DNA of 14,034 bases from JBDSSS01 sp039928615 (GCA_039928615.1 JBDSSS010000010.1:1-14034), one strand, 5' to 3'; positions 1 through 7,101 are shown, counted from the first letter of the stretch. The notes: a model not told the origin generated them from the sequence alone. Translations and numbers: made by a program.

Positions 1-268
1 CCGGAGTGTCGGCGATGATGAACTTGCGGCTCGGCGTCGCGAAGTAGCGGTAGACCACGTCGATCGTGATGCCCTGTTCCCGCTCCGCCCGAAGGCCATC
101 GGTCAGCAGGGCGAGATTGACGTACTCGTCCCCCCGGTCCTTGCTGACCTTCTCGACGGCATCGATCTGGTCCTGGAAAACCGTCTTGGTGTCGTAGAGC
201 AGGCGCCCGATGAGGGTGCTCTTGCCGTCGTCGACCGAGCCCGCCGTCGCGAACTTGAGAATATCCAT
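1..268 (-). CDS. cysN: Sulfate adenylyltransferase subunit 1, GTPase subunit (partial, N-terminal end)
   Basis: Only the first 89 codons are present; the gene runs off the left edge. CysN is the GTPase subunit of ATP sulfurylase: with CysD it makes adenosine 5'-phosphosulfate from ATP and sulfate, with GTP hydrolysis driving the reaction in the cytosol. The N-terminus shows the translation-factor-type GTPase motifs in order: P-loop AGSVDDGKST at about residues 9-18, switch I GITIDV, and the start of DTPG (G3). The ATG at 268 shares its A with the cysD stop codon (TGATG), so the two are translationally coupled. A GAGAGGGG stretch in the end of cysD is a fair ribosome binding site. The rest of the protein, including any fused APS kinase domain (CysNC), is not visible. 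Confidence 0.95.
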   Translation of the reverse strand, partial: MDILKFATAGSVDDGKSTLIGRLLYDTKTVFQDQIDAVEKVSKDRGDEYVNLALLTDGLRAEREQGITIDVVYRYFATPSRKFIIADTP

Positions 269-1182
269 CAGAAGTACCCCTCTCGCTTTCGATCTTCCAT
301 CGCCGCTTCACTGAACTTGTCGTCTCCCCGGGTCGCACCACGCTCCGTGATGCGCGTCGAGGCGATCTCGTCGATGACCAGGTCTATTGTGTCCGCGTCG
401 GATCGCACCGCTGCCGTGAGGCTGGCGTCACCGACCGTCCGGTAGCGAACTCGCTCGGTGAACACCGTCTCCTGAGCCTTGGGCTGCTTGAACTCGTGGA
501 CGCCGTACAGCATGCCGTCACGCTCGAAGACCTCGCGGTCGTGGGCGTAGTAGATGCCCGGCAGCTCGATCCCCTCGCGCTTGATGTAGTGCCAGATGTC
601 CAGCTCAGTCCAGTTGGAGAGCGGGAACACGCGGATCGACTCGCCCGGGTGGATCCGCCCGTTGTAGAGGCTCCACAGCTCGGGTCGCTGGTTCTTCGGG
701 TCCCACTGGCCGAACTCGTCCCGGAAGGAGAAGATCCGCTCCTTGGCTCGGGCCTTGTCCTCATCGCGGCGGGCTCCACCGAAGATGGCGGTGAACCGGT
801 GCTTGTCGAGGGCATCTAGGAGCACCGGAGTCTGGATCCGGTTGCGGGTGCCGTCCGGGGCCTGCTGCACGGTGCCACTGTCGATGGCCTCCTGCACGCT
901 GGCCACGATGAGCTGGATCTTGAGCTCGGCCACTCGCTTGTCCCGGAAGTCGAGCACCTCGGAGAAGTTGTGGCCCGTGTCGACATGCATCACGGCGAAC
1001 GGGATGCGCGCGGGGTAAAAGGCCTTCTCCGCGAGACGGAGCATGACGATGGAGTCCTTACCCCCGGAGAAGAGCAGTACGGGCCGCTCGAACTCGGCGA
1101 CGACCTCGCGCATGATGAAGACGGCCTCGGACTCGAGAACGTCGAGCTGGCTCAGCTGGTAGTCGTGTGTCGGGTTGTTCAC
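268..1182 (-). CDS. cysD: Sulfate adenylyltransferase subunit 2
   Basis: CysD is the catalytic adenylyltransferase subunit of ATP sulfurylase, pairing with CysN in sulfate activation. The protein is 304 residues, the usual length. It has the PP-loop SGGKDS at residues 39-44 (ATP binding), the following HVDTGHNF segment, the GGARRDEDKARAKER region, and the family's typical C-terminus ending in DRKREGYF. The start is a GTG at 1182 whose bases overlap the cysQ stop (GTGA, 4-base overlap), so cysQ, cysD and cysN form one leftward operon. The family assignment is secure; nothing odd is seen in the sequence. Confidence 0.97.
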   Translation of the reverse strand: MNNPTHDYQLSQLDVLESEAVFIMREVVAEFERPVLLFSGGKDSIVMLRLAEKAFYPARIPFAVMHVDTGHNFSEVLDFRDKRVAELKIQLIVASVQEAIDSGTVQQAPDGTRNRIQTPVLLDALDKHRFTAIFGGARRDEDKARAKERIFSFRDEFGQWDPKNQRPELWSLYNGRIHPGESIRVFPLSNWTELDIWHYIKREGIELPGIYYAHDREVFERDGMLYGVHEFKQPKAQETVFTERVRYRTVGDASLTAAVRSDADTIDLVIDEIASTRITERGATRGDDKFSEAAMEDRKREGYF

Positions 1183-1943
1183 TGCGATTCGTCCTCAAGA
1201 GTCAGGGCGGACAATGTCGACAGGAGAAGTGCGGCGTGCTCCTGGCGGCAGATGAGCAGATCCGGCAACAACGGGTCCGCCTGGTTGTAGGTGAGCCGGG
1301 ATCCGTCGATCCGGCTGGTGTGCAGGCCGGCGGCCTGCGCCACGGCAACGGGCGCCGCGGAGTCCCATTCGTACTGACCGCCCGCATGGACGTAGGCGTC
1401 GACGACTCCGTCGAGCACGGCGGTCGCCTTGATCCCGGCCGAGCCCATGGGGACGAGCTCCGCATCGATGCGCTGAGCGAGCCGGCCCACGAAGGCCGGT
1501 GGGCGACTGCGGCTCACGGCCAGGCGAAGCGGACCTGACGGCGTCTCCGGTATGCCGCTCGGCGCGTCGGTCGCGAAGGTGGCCCCCATCGCGGGCCGAC
1601 TCACGGCGCCGGCGACGAGCTCGCCGTCCTGCCACAGCGCGACGTGGACGGCCCAGTCCTCCCGAGGCTTCTCGGAGTACTCACGTGTTCCGTCGAGCGG
1701 GTCGACGATCCACACGCGGTTGGCCTCGAGCCGCGCTCGGCTGTCCTGACCCTCCTCGCTGAGCACAGCGTCGAGCGGGCGCTGACGGGCCAGCTCGGCG
1801 ACGAGGAACTCGTGTGACCGACGATCGCCCTCGGCCTTGAGCTGTGCCGGGTCGCTGAGCTCGTCACGGAGGGCCAGAAGTACCTGCCCGGCCCGGTCGG
1901 CGAGGATGCGTGCCAGCACGTGGTCACTCGCGATGATGTCCAT
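1179..1943 (-). CDS. cysQ: 3'(2'),5'-bisphosphate nucleotidase (CysQ-type, inositol monophosphatase superfamily)
   Basis: The predicted enzyme removes the 3'-phosphate from PAP (and possibly PAPS), the toxic by-product of sulfate reduction, and depends on Mg2+. It is 254 residues. Superfamily metal-binding motifs are visible: SEEG at 62-65, VDPLDGT at 80-86, and a C-terminal QYEWDSAAP block with D194 as the third metal ligand. It is the first gene of the cysQ-cysD-cysN operon and overlaps cysD by 4 bases, which fits PAP/PAPS turnover beside sulfate activation. The start is uncertain. ATG 1943 places the protein at the domain boundary but lacks a clear Shine-Dalgarno sequence. An in-frame ATG at 2048, preceded by a GGGGG run, would add 35 low-complexity residues. 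An inositol monophosphatase role is possible but less likely here. Confidence 0.88.
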   Translation of the reverse strand: MDIIASDHVLARILADRAGQVLLALRDELSDPAQLKAEGDRRSHEFLVAELARQRPLDAVLSEEGQDSRARLEANRVWIVDPLDGTREYSEKPREDWAVHVALWQDGELVAGAVSRPAMGATFATDAPSGIPETPSGPLRLAVSRSRPPAFVGRLAQRIDAELVPMGSAGIKATAVLDGVVDAYVHAGGQYEWDSAAPVAVAQAAGLHTSRIDGSRLTYNQADPLLPDLLICRQEHAALLLSTLSALTLEDESQ

Positions 1944-2210
1944 GGGTGGGCCGTTCTGGTCGCCGGGCGTGTGGCCGAGGGCACCTGCGGCGCTGCCGTC
2001 GAGACGTACATCGGGTCCAGACTCGGGGCCCCTGTTGGAGGTCAGCATGGCACGCACACCCCCGCTCCGTGACCCCGCACCGGGATTCGAGCCGATGCCC
2101 CGGTTTGAGGACCCCTCCGTCTGAGCGACTGCTCCGTTGTTGCGTGCAGCACATGGTTGATCAACAGTTCCCCCTCGAGCATGACGCGCGACACAATTGT
2201 GCCGACACCA

Positions 2211-2237
2211 GTCAGCGGCGTCCCCGACGCCGCTGAC
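2211..2237. repeat. Perfect 12-bp stem, 3-base loop hairpin upstream of the cys operon
   Basis: GTCAGCGGCGTC (2211-2222) pairs perfectly with GACGCCGCTGAC (2226-2237) around a CCC loop. No T-run follows on either strand, so it is not a textbook intrinsic terminator. It lies 110 bases past pth and 268 bases before the preferred cysQ start. It could be a terminator, a leader RNA element or part of an attenuator. Confidence 0.6.
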
Positions 2238-2284
2238 CCCGGCACTCCCTCCCAAGGAGCGATCGGTATTGACAAAGAATCTAC

Positions 2285-2306
2285 CTGCGTCAGAGTGACG
2301 ACGCAG
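2285..2306 (-). terminator. Possible terminator after rplY-pth
   Basis: A 7-bp stem (CTGCGTC 2285-2291, GACGCAG 2300-2306) with an 8-base loop lies 42 bases beyond the pth stop. On the minus strand it is followed by the mildly T-rich GTAGATTCTTTGTC. Its position and composition suit the end of the rplY-pth transcript. The T-tract is imperfect, so the call is tentative. Confidence 0.4.
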
Positions 2307-2347
2307 CGATTCGCGTTAATTGCCGGTAAAGAGATCGCGGTCGAGAC

Positions 2348-2962
2348 TCAGCGCGGGGCGTGGAAGCGCTGCTGCGCGGTCTCGAGATCTGTGGCCACGA
2401 GGGCCTCGACGGCATCGGCCGCGTCGTCGAGCAGGAAGGGCAGGCTCTCGCGCTCGACCTTGCCGAAGTCCTTCAGCACGAAGGTCGCTGCGTCCATCCG
2501 ACCGGGCGGGCGGCCGATCCCGATGCGGACGCGGAGGTAGTCCTTGGAGCCGATCGACTGCGAGATCGAGCGGAGCCCGTTGTGGCCGCCCTCTCCCCCG
2601 CCGCGCTTGAGGCGGATCGCGCCGGCGTCGATGTCGAGCTCGTCGTGGAGGACGACGAGCCGCTCGACGGGGATGCCGAAGTAGCCCATCAGGCCGGCAA
2701 CGGGGCCGCCAGAGGTGTTCATGAAGGTGCTCGGCACTGCGAGCACCACCTTCGGGCCTGGGGCTCCCCCGGCGCGGGTGCCCAGGCGAATCTCCGCGAC
2801 GCGCGCGCGGGAGCGGTGGGTCTTGAACGACGCGCGGCTGCCCGCGACGCCGGTGGCGTCGCGGGCAGCGAGCTCGTCGATGGCCATGGCCCCGACGTTG
2901 TGCCGGTTCCCGGCGTAGTCAGGTCCGGGGTTGCCGAGTCCGACGACGAGCCAGGTGTCCAT
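2348..2962 (-). CDS. pth: Peptidyl-tRNA hydrolase
   Basis: Pth cleaves the ester bond of peptidyl-tRNAs dropped from stalled ribosomes and recycles the tRNA. The 204-residue protein has the family signature from the start: VVGLGNPGPDYAGNRHNVG, with catalytic His21 and substrate-contacting Asn11. Further on come PSTFMNTSGG, the VVLHDELDIDAG block with its acidic catalytic partner, and GGGEGGHNGLRS. The ATG at 2962 has a GAGAG sequence five bases upstream. It follows rplY by 57 bases on the same strand, the usual rplY-pth pairing in actinobacteria. Nothing is missing or truncated. Confidence 0.97.
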   Translation of the reverse strand: MDTWLVVGLGNPGPDYAGNRHNVGAMAIDELAARDATGVAGSRASFKTHRSRARVAEIRLGTRAGGAPGPKVVLAVPSTFMNTSGGPVAGLMGYFGIPVERLVVLHDELDIDAGAIRLKRGGGEGGHNGLRSISQSIGSKDYLRVRIGIGRPPGRMDAATFVLKDFGKVERESLPFLLDDAADAVEALVATDLETAQQRFHAPR

Positions 2963-3019
2963 GGGGTCTCTCGATGGTGCGGGTGGTGACGACTGCGGTG
3001 GAGCGGGTCGGCCCGAGGG

Positions 3020-3700
3020 TCAGGCCTGCTCGCCCTCGGCGTCGGTGGAGTCGCCCTCGGCGTTGGCAGAGCCGCCCTCGGCCGCGTCCTCGTCGGACTC
3101 GTCGCGCTCGATGCCGGCCTCGGACTCGGCCTCGGCGAGCTCGGACTCGAGCTCCTCCTCCGAGATGGCCTGCGTGACGTTGACGACGAGCGCCTCGGGG
3201 TCGGTGAGCAGGGTCGCACCCTCGGGCAGCTCGACGGCGCCGGCGAGGATCTGGGTCCCGGCGGTGAGGCCCTCGACCGACACGACGACGTTCTCGGGGA
3301 TGTTGGTGGCAAGCACCTCGACCTCGAGCGTGTTGTTGTCGAGCGTGACGACGGTCTCCGGGGCAGCCTCGCCCTCGAGGTGGACGGACACGTCGACCGT
3401 GACCTTCTCGCCCTTGCGGACGACGACGAGGTCGATGTGGTCGATGACCGGCTTGATGGCGTCGCGCTGGACATCCTTGGCCAGGGCCAGCTGCTCCTTG
3501 CCGTCGATGACGATGGTGAGCAGCGCGTTGGCCTGCTTGAGCGCCATCATCGTCGTGTGGCCCGGGAGGGAGATGTGGACCGGCTCGGTGCCGTGGCCGT
3601 ACATGACGGCGGGGATGTTGCCGGCACGGCGGATCTTGCGGGCGGCGCCCTTGCCGAAGTCGGTGCGCTGCTCTGCGACGAGCGTGGTCTTGTCGGACAC
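3020..3700 (-). CDS. rplY: 50S ribosomal protein L25/general stress protein Ctc (TL5 type)
   Basis: This is a 5S rRNA-binding protein of the large subunit, in the longer Ctc/TL5 form. The 226 residues contain an N-terminal L25 domain (about 1-95, with RTDFGKGAARKIRRAGNIPAVMYG), a TL5 C-terminal beta domain (about 100-185, with VVVSVEGLTAGTQILAGAVELPEG split over its strands), and a strongly acidic, low-complexity tail of about 45 residues rich in Glu, Asp, Ala and Ser. The GTG at 3700 is chosen because AGGAG lies six bases upstream; the earlier in-frame ATG at 3721 has no such site. It is the first gene of the rplY-pth pair. Acidic tails of this kind are common in actinobacterial L25. Confidence 0.95.
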   Translation of the reverse strand: MSDKTTLVAEQRTDFGKGAARKIRRAGNIPAVMYGHGTEPVHISLPGHTTMMALKQANALLTIVIDGKEQLALAKDVQRDAIKPVIDHIDLVVVRKGEKVTVDVSVHLEGEAAPETVVTLDNNTLEVEVLATNIPENVVVSVEGLTAGTQILAGAVELPEGATLLTDPEALVVNVTQAISEEELESELAEAESEAGIERDESDEDAAEGGSANAEGDSTDAEGEQA

Positions 3701-3938
3701 GGTGTTCTCCTGAGGTCTCATGGGGCAGGTGGTCGGCCTCGACGCGGGGCGGCGCGCGGGATGCGGCCGGTCCTCATGGTCCGCACGCAGAGGCGGACCC
3801 GGACCGAGCAGTCAGGGACCACCGCGTCGATTACGGACCGAGTCACGGGAGCCGGAGCAGCCGTGCGTCGTCCCTCGCCGAGGCAACCGCCCCAGCGTAC
3901 GGGACGGCCGCGGTCGACGTGAAATCCGGCGCTCGAGC

Positions 3939-4937
3939 TCAGGCGACGGGCTGGCCGGCCGGCTCGTCGGCCCGCACCGCGACCACCCCACCGACGATGA
4001 GGGCGCCGCCGACGAGCTGGACGACCGCCGGGAGCTCGCCGAGCAGCAGCCAGGCGAAGAGCACCGCGAAGAGGACCTCGGTGAGGGCGACGAACGAGGC
4101 CACCTTCGACCCGAGGACCCGCACCGCGCCGACGCCGGTGACGTAGGCGAAGGCCGCCGCCACGACCGCGAGCACGAGGACGGGCACCCACCACGCCACC
4201 TCCCGGCCGCCGAGGAGCACCTCGTCCGCGCCGCGGGTCATCTCGAGCAGCCCGGCCCCCGCGGCGAGCCACAGCACGGCCGCGCCGACGACGAGCCCGG
4301 CCCCGGCCAGCGTGATCGGTGACAACCCGTCGTCGACCTGGTCGGCGAGCAGGAAGTAGAGGACGAGGCAGACCGCGGCGCCGAGCCCCCAGAGCACCCC
4401 GACGGGGCTGAGCGACACCTCGCCGGTGAGGTCCAGGACGAGCAGCAGACCGCCGAGCGCGAGCGCGACACCGAGCAGGGTCAGGCGGCCGGGACGACGC
4501 CGGTGGCGCAGCCACAGCCAGCCGACGATGAGCACCGGGGCGAGGTACTCGAGGAGCAGCGCGACCCCGACGGAGAGGTGGCTCACCGCGAAGAAGTAGG
4601 CGAGCTGGCACCCGGCCACCCCCGTCACGCCGTAGCCGACGACGAGCCAGGCGTTGCGACGCAGCAGGCCCCACCGTCCGCGCAGGCCCAGGAGCGTCGG
4701 CACGAGCAGGACCGCGGCCCCGAGGGTGATCCGCATCGTGACGACGGCCCCCGGTGACCACCCGCCGAGCAGGAGCGACTTCGCGAAGCCACCCGACATC
4801 CCGAACGCCGCCGCCGAGACGAGGGCGAGCCCGATCCCGACGAGCGGACGGGTCGTCGCGGAGGGCGACCCGTCCGGGGCCTCGGCGGCCGGTCGGTATG
4901 CCGTCCCGCCGGTCTGCGTGGGGCTCGCGCCGCCCAT
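3939..4937 (-). CDS. EamA/DMT-family membrane transporter
   Basis: This is a drug/metabolite-transporter superfamily protein of 332 residues with about ten hydrophobic helices arranged as two EamA repeats (about 35-165 and 175-325), after a hydrophilic 30-residue N-terminus. The second-repeat hallmark ALTEVLFAVLFAWLLLGE is present. The substrate cannot be told from sequence; relatives export amino acids, metabolites or drugs. ATG 4937 has GAGGTG well placed upstream and is preferred to ATG 4949. It diverges from the CGNR regulator at 5043 across a 105-base control region with tandem repeats, which suggests the regulator controls it. Downstream lies rplY, 238 bases away. Confidence 0.88.
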   Translation of the reverse strand: MGGASPTQTGGTAYRPAAEAPDGSPSATTRPLVGIGLALVSAAAFGMSGGFAKSLLLGGWSPGAVVTMRITLGAAVLLVPTLLGLRGRWGLLRRNAWLVVGYGVTGVAGCQLAYFFAVSHLSVGVALLLEYLAPVLIVGWLWLRHRRRPGRLTLLGVALALGGLLLVLDLTGEVSLSPVGVLWGLGAAVCLVLYFLLADQVDDGLSPITLAGAGLVVGAAVLWLAAGAGLLEMTRGADEVLLGGREVAWWVPVLVLAVVAAAFAYVTGVGAVRVLGSKVASFVALTEVLFAVLFAWLLLGELPAVVQLVGGALIVGGVVAVRADEPAGQPVA

Positions 4938-4950
4938 CGTGCACCTCATC

Positions 4951-4986
4951 CACCGAGTTCACCGTGTTGACCGTGTTGACCGAGTC
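4951..4986. repeat. Four tandem 9-base repeats in the divergent control region
   Basis: The copies are CACCGAGTT, CACCGTGTT, GACCGTGTT and GACCGAGTC, back to back with no gaps (consensus SACCGWGTT). They lie between the EamA start and the CGNR promoter. TTGACC at 4976-4981, at the repeat edge, could act as the rightward -35. Reiterated short sites with about one-turn spacing would suit cooperative binding of a regulator. They may also have arisen by slippage. Confidence 0.75.
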
Positions 4987-5042
4987 AGGATCAAAAGCCT
5001 TTACACTCCTGACGGTAACCACTCTCGTCGTCAGGAGTCAAG
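4976..5042 (+). promoter_or_regulatory. CGNR-photolyase promoter with perfect inverted repeat and ribosome binding site
   Basis: A possible promoter is TTGACC (4976-4981) with TTTACA (5000-5005) or TACACT (5002-5007). A perfect 10-base inverted repeat follows: ACTCCTGACG (5005-5014) and CGTCAGGAGT (5029-5038), 14 bases apart. A third partial copy, GTCAGGA, is at 4984-4990. The left arm overlaps the -10/start region. The right arm contains AGGAG (5033-5037), the ribosome binding site for the ATG at 5043. It could be an operator, an RNA hairpin hiding the ribosome site, or both. The promoter hexamers are inferred; the inverted repeat is certain. Confidence 0.55.
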
Positions 5043-5618
5043 ATGGCTTTCACCCATGACACCGACCTCGCCCTGACGGCCGCCGCCGCGCTCGTCAACA
5101 CGCTCCCCCACGCCGTGGACGGCCGCGAGCGACCCGATGGCCTCAGCACCCTCGACGAGCTCACGGCCTTCTCCGCCACGCAGCAGTGGACCGGTCGACT
5201 CGACGGCGACGCCGCCGAGCTCGAGGCCGTCCGAGCGCTCCGGCCCCGGTTGCGCCTGCTCTGGGAGCTCGACGAGGCCGGCGTCGTCGAGCTCGTCAAC
5301 GACCTGCTCGCCGAGGCTCGGGCGCTCCCTCGGCTCGTCGAGCACGGCGGATCGGGGTGGCACATCCATGCCACCTCGGACGACGCGCCCCTCGCGGTGC
5401 GGATGGCGGTCGAGGGGGCGATGGCCGTCGTCGACGTCATCCGGGCCGGTGAGCTCGATCGCCTCCGCGTCTGCGACGCCCCCGACTGCGACGACGTCGT
5501 CGTCGACCTGTCACGCAACCGGTCCCGGCGCTACTGCGACGGCGGGTGCGCAGCCCGCGCCCACACCGCCGCCTACCGCGCCCGGCAGGCGGCGACGTCC
5601 GACGGGGTAGGCACCTGA
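5043..5618 (+). CDS. CGNR zinc-finger regulator with ABATE domain
   Basis: This 191-residue protein has the predicted ABATE stress-regulator domain (about 1-140) and a C-terminal CGNR-type zinc finger (about 141-182). The finger shows C144-x4-C149, then VDLSRNRSRRYC (C165) and C169, followed by AHTAAYRAR. The name-giving CGNR tetrad is CAAR here, and the second Cys pair is spaced C-x3-C. Members are thought to be DNA-binding transcription regulators; ligands are unknown. The start is clear: AGGAG lies five bases before the ATG. It ends one base before the photolyase start codon, so the two are co-transcribed, and it diverges from the EamA transporter, a likely target. Confidence 0.88.
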   Translation: MAFTHDTDLALTAAAALVNTLPHAVDGRERPDGLSTLDELTAFSATQQWTGRLDGDAAELEAVRALRPRLRLLWELDEAGVVELVNDLLAEARALPRLVEHGGSGWHIHATSDDAPLAVRMAVEGAMAVVDVIRAGELDRLRVCDAPDCDDVVVDLSRNRSRRYCDGGCAARAHTAAYRARQAATSDGVGT

Positions 5619-5619
5619 C

Positions 5620-7101
5620 GTGACCCGACGATGGCTCTTCGCCGACCAGCTCGGCCCGCACTTCGACGTCGGGCGCGAGGGGGTCCTGCTCGTGGAGAGC
5701 CGCGCCGCGCTCGGTCGGCGGCGCTACCACCGCCAGAAGCTCCACCTCGTGCTCTCCGCACTGCGCCACCGCGCGGACGAGCTCGGCGGGTCGGCCCTGC
5801 TGCTGCGCACCGACACCTACGGGGAGGCCCTCGCCGAGGTCGGCGAGCCGGTGCGCGTCTATCAGCCCACGTCGTATGCCGCTGACGACTTCGTGCGCGC
5901 CGGCCTCGCCTCCGGGTCGGTGACCGCGATCGACCCGACCCCCGGCTTCAGCCTGGCCCGCGACGACTTCGCCCGATGGGCCGGCGGGAGGCGCCGGCTG
6001 CGGATGGAGGACTTCTACCGCTTCCAGCGCCAGCGGCTCGACCTGCTCGTCGAGGGTGACCGCCCGGTCGGCGGACGCTGGTCGTTCGACGAGGACAGCC
6101 GCGAGCCACCGCCCCGCGGCACGGAGACGCTCGGGGTCCCAGCGGCATACCGGCCGCGCGAGGACGACATCGACGCCGCGGTGCGCGACGACCTCGACCG
6201 GTGGACCCGCGACGAGGGGCTGGAGACCGTCGGGGTCGACGGCCCACGGCTCTTCGCGGTGACCCGGCGGGAGGCGTTGGCCGCCCTCGAGCGCTTCGTC
6301 ACGACCCGGCTCGGCGCCTTCGGTCCGCACGAGGACGCGATGCTTCGCGGGGACTGGGCGATGGCCCACAGCCTCCTGTCCGTGCCGCTCAACCTCGGCC
6401 TGCTCAGCCCGGTCGAGGTCGCCGAGCGGGCGGTGCGGGCCCACCACGAGGACGGCGTCCCGCTCGCATCCGTCGAGGGCTTCGTGCGCCAGGTGATCGG
6501 GTGGCGCGAGTACGTCTGGCACGTCTACTGGCACTTCGGGCCCGACTACCGGCGACGCAACGCGCTCGCCGCCCGGGCTCCCCTGCCGCAGTGGTTCCAA
6601 GACCTCGACGCCGACCACGTCGAGGCGGCCTGCCTCTCCGACGTCCTCGCCGGGGTGCGCGACCGCGGCTGGGTCCACCACATCCCGCGGCTCATGGTGC
6701 TCGGCAACTGGGCGGCCCAACGCGGCTACGACCCCGACGAGCTGACCGAGTGGTTCCAGACGAGCTTCGTCGACGGCTACGACTGGGTCATGCCGGCCAA
6801 CGTCGTGGGGATGAGCCAGCACGCCGACGGCGGCGCGATGGCGACCAAGCCCTACGTCTCGGGCGGCGCCTACGTCAACCGGATGAGCGACTACTGCGGC
6901 GGCTGCCGCTACGACCCGAAGAAGCGGGTCGGCGAGCACGCCTGCCCGTTCACCGCCGGCTACTGGGCCTTCCTCGACCGCACCGCCGACCGGCTCGAGG
7001 GCAACCCGCGGATGGCCCGGCCGCTCCAGCAGCGCCACCGGCTCAGCGACCTCGACGCGCTCCTCGAGGCCGAGCGCGCCCGCGGCGACGACCCGCCCTG
7101 A
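5620..7101 (+). CDS. FeS-type photolyase/cryptochrome (deoxyribodipyrimidine photolyase-related protein)
   Basis: This flavoprotein belongs to the FeS-BCP/CryPro group (PhrB and CryB relatives), which repairs (6-4) photoproducts or senses blue light. The 493 residues begin RRWLFADQLGPHFD, typical of the family's N-terminal antenna domain. The FAD-binding C-terminal half includes GWVHHIPRLMVLGNW and DGYDWVMPANVVGMSQ. All four cluster cysteines are present: C338, C426, C429 and C442. Their spacing (88, 3, 13) equals what I recall for Agrobacterium PhrB (350/438/441/454). The GTG start lies one base after the CGNR stop, with GGGGTAGG upstream. It is convergent with prs, three bases away, with no terminator between. 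Photolyase versus photoreceptor cannot be decided here. Confidence 0.93.
   Translation: MTRRWLFADQLGPHFDVGREGVLLVESRAALGRRRYHRQKLHLVLSALRHRADELGGSALLLRTDTYGEALAEVGEPVRVYQPTSYAADDFVRAGLASGSVTAIDPTPGFSLARDDFARWAGGRRRLRMEDFYRFQRQRLDLLVEGDRPVGGRWSFDEDSREPPPRGTETLGVPAAYRPREDDIDAAVRDDLDRWTRDEGLETVGVDGPRLFAVTRREALAALERFVTTRLGAFGPHEDAMLRGDWAMAHSLLSVPLNLGLLSPVEVAERAVRAHHEDGVPLASVEGFVRQVIGWREYVWHVYWHFGPDYRRRNALAARAPLPQWFQDLDADHVEAACLSDVLAGVRDRGWVHHIPRLMVLGNWAAQRGYDPDELTEWFQTSFVDGYDWVMPANVVGMSQHADGGAMATKPYVSGGAYVNRMSDYCGGCRYDPKKRVGEHACPFTAGYWAFLDRTADRLEGNPRMARPLQQRHRLSDLDALLEAERARGDDPP

Larger units (their letters stand above)
1944..2347 (-). promoter_or_regulatory. Leader/intergenic region between pth and cysQ
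   Basis: About 400 bases have no convincing gene. From right to left (the direction of transcription) they hold a 7-bp hairpin at 2306-2285, a 12-bp hairpin with a 3-base loop at 2237-2211, a 10-base palindrome CACAATTGTG at 2192-2201, a second one GTTGATCAAC at 2156-2165, and then the cysQ start region. No clean -35/-10 pair was found for the cys operon; TTGTCA at 2275-2270 is a possible -35 without a good -10. Two leftward short open frames cross the area. One starts Met-Cys-Cys at 2154 and ends inside cysQ at 1924. The other runs 2182-2042 and ends Cys-Val-Pro-Cys. Either could be a leader peptide, but codon usage does not prove translation. Confidence 0.45.

Noticed and set aside
1944..2048. 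Longer CysQ starting at ATG 2048
   Set aside because: The extra 35 residues look non-coding and family proteins begin near ATG 1943; kept only as an alternative because 2048 has the better ribosome site.
2078..2096. tRNA T-arm-like sequence on the minus strand (CTCGAAT loop)
   Set aside because: The loop is eight bases and no matching acceptor, anticodon or D-arm is found around it.
3701..3938. Possible rplY promoter or small gene in the 238-base gap
   Set aside because: A CGTAAT (3835-3830) -10-like word has no matching -35, and the open frames here are shadow-like; nothing could be supported.
3718..5022. 434-codon leftward open frame overlapping the EamA gene
   Set aside because: It is in another frame of the same strand, Arg/Gly/Ala-rich, and the EamA frame has clear membrane helices.
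5437..7038. 533-codon leftward open frame antisense to the photolyase gene
   Set aside because: It is low-complexity, rich in Ala, Val, Gly and Arg, and arises from GC-rich third positions of a clear gene on the other strand.
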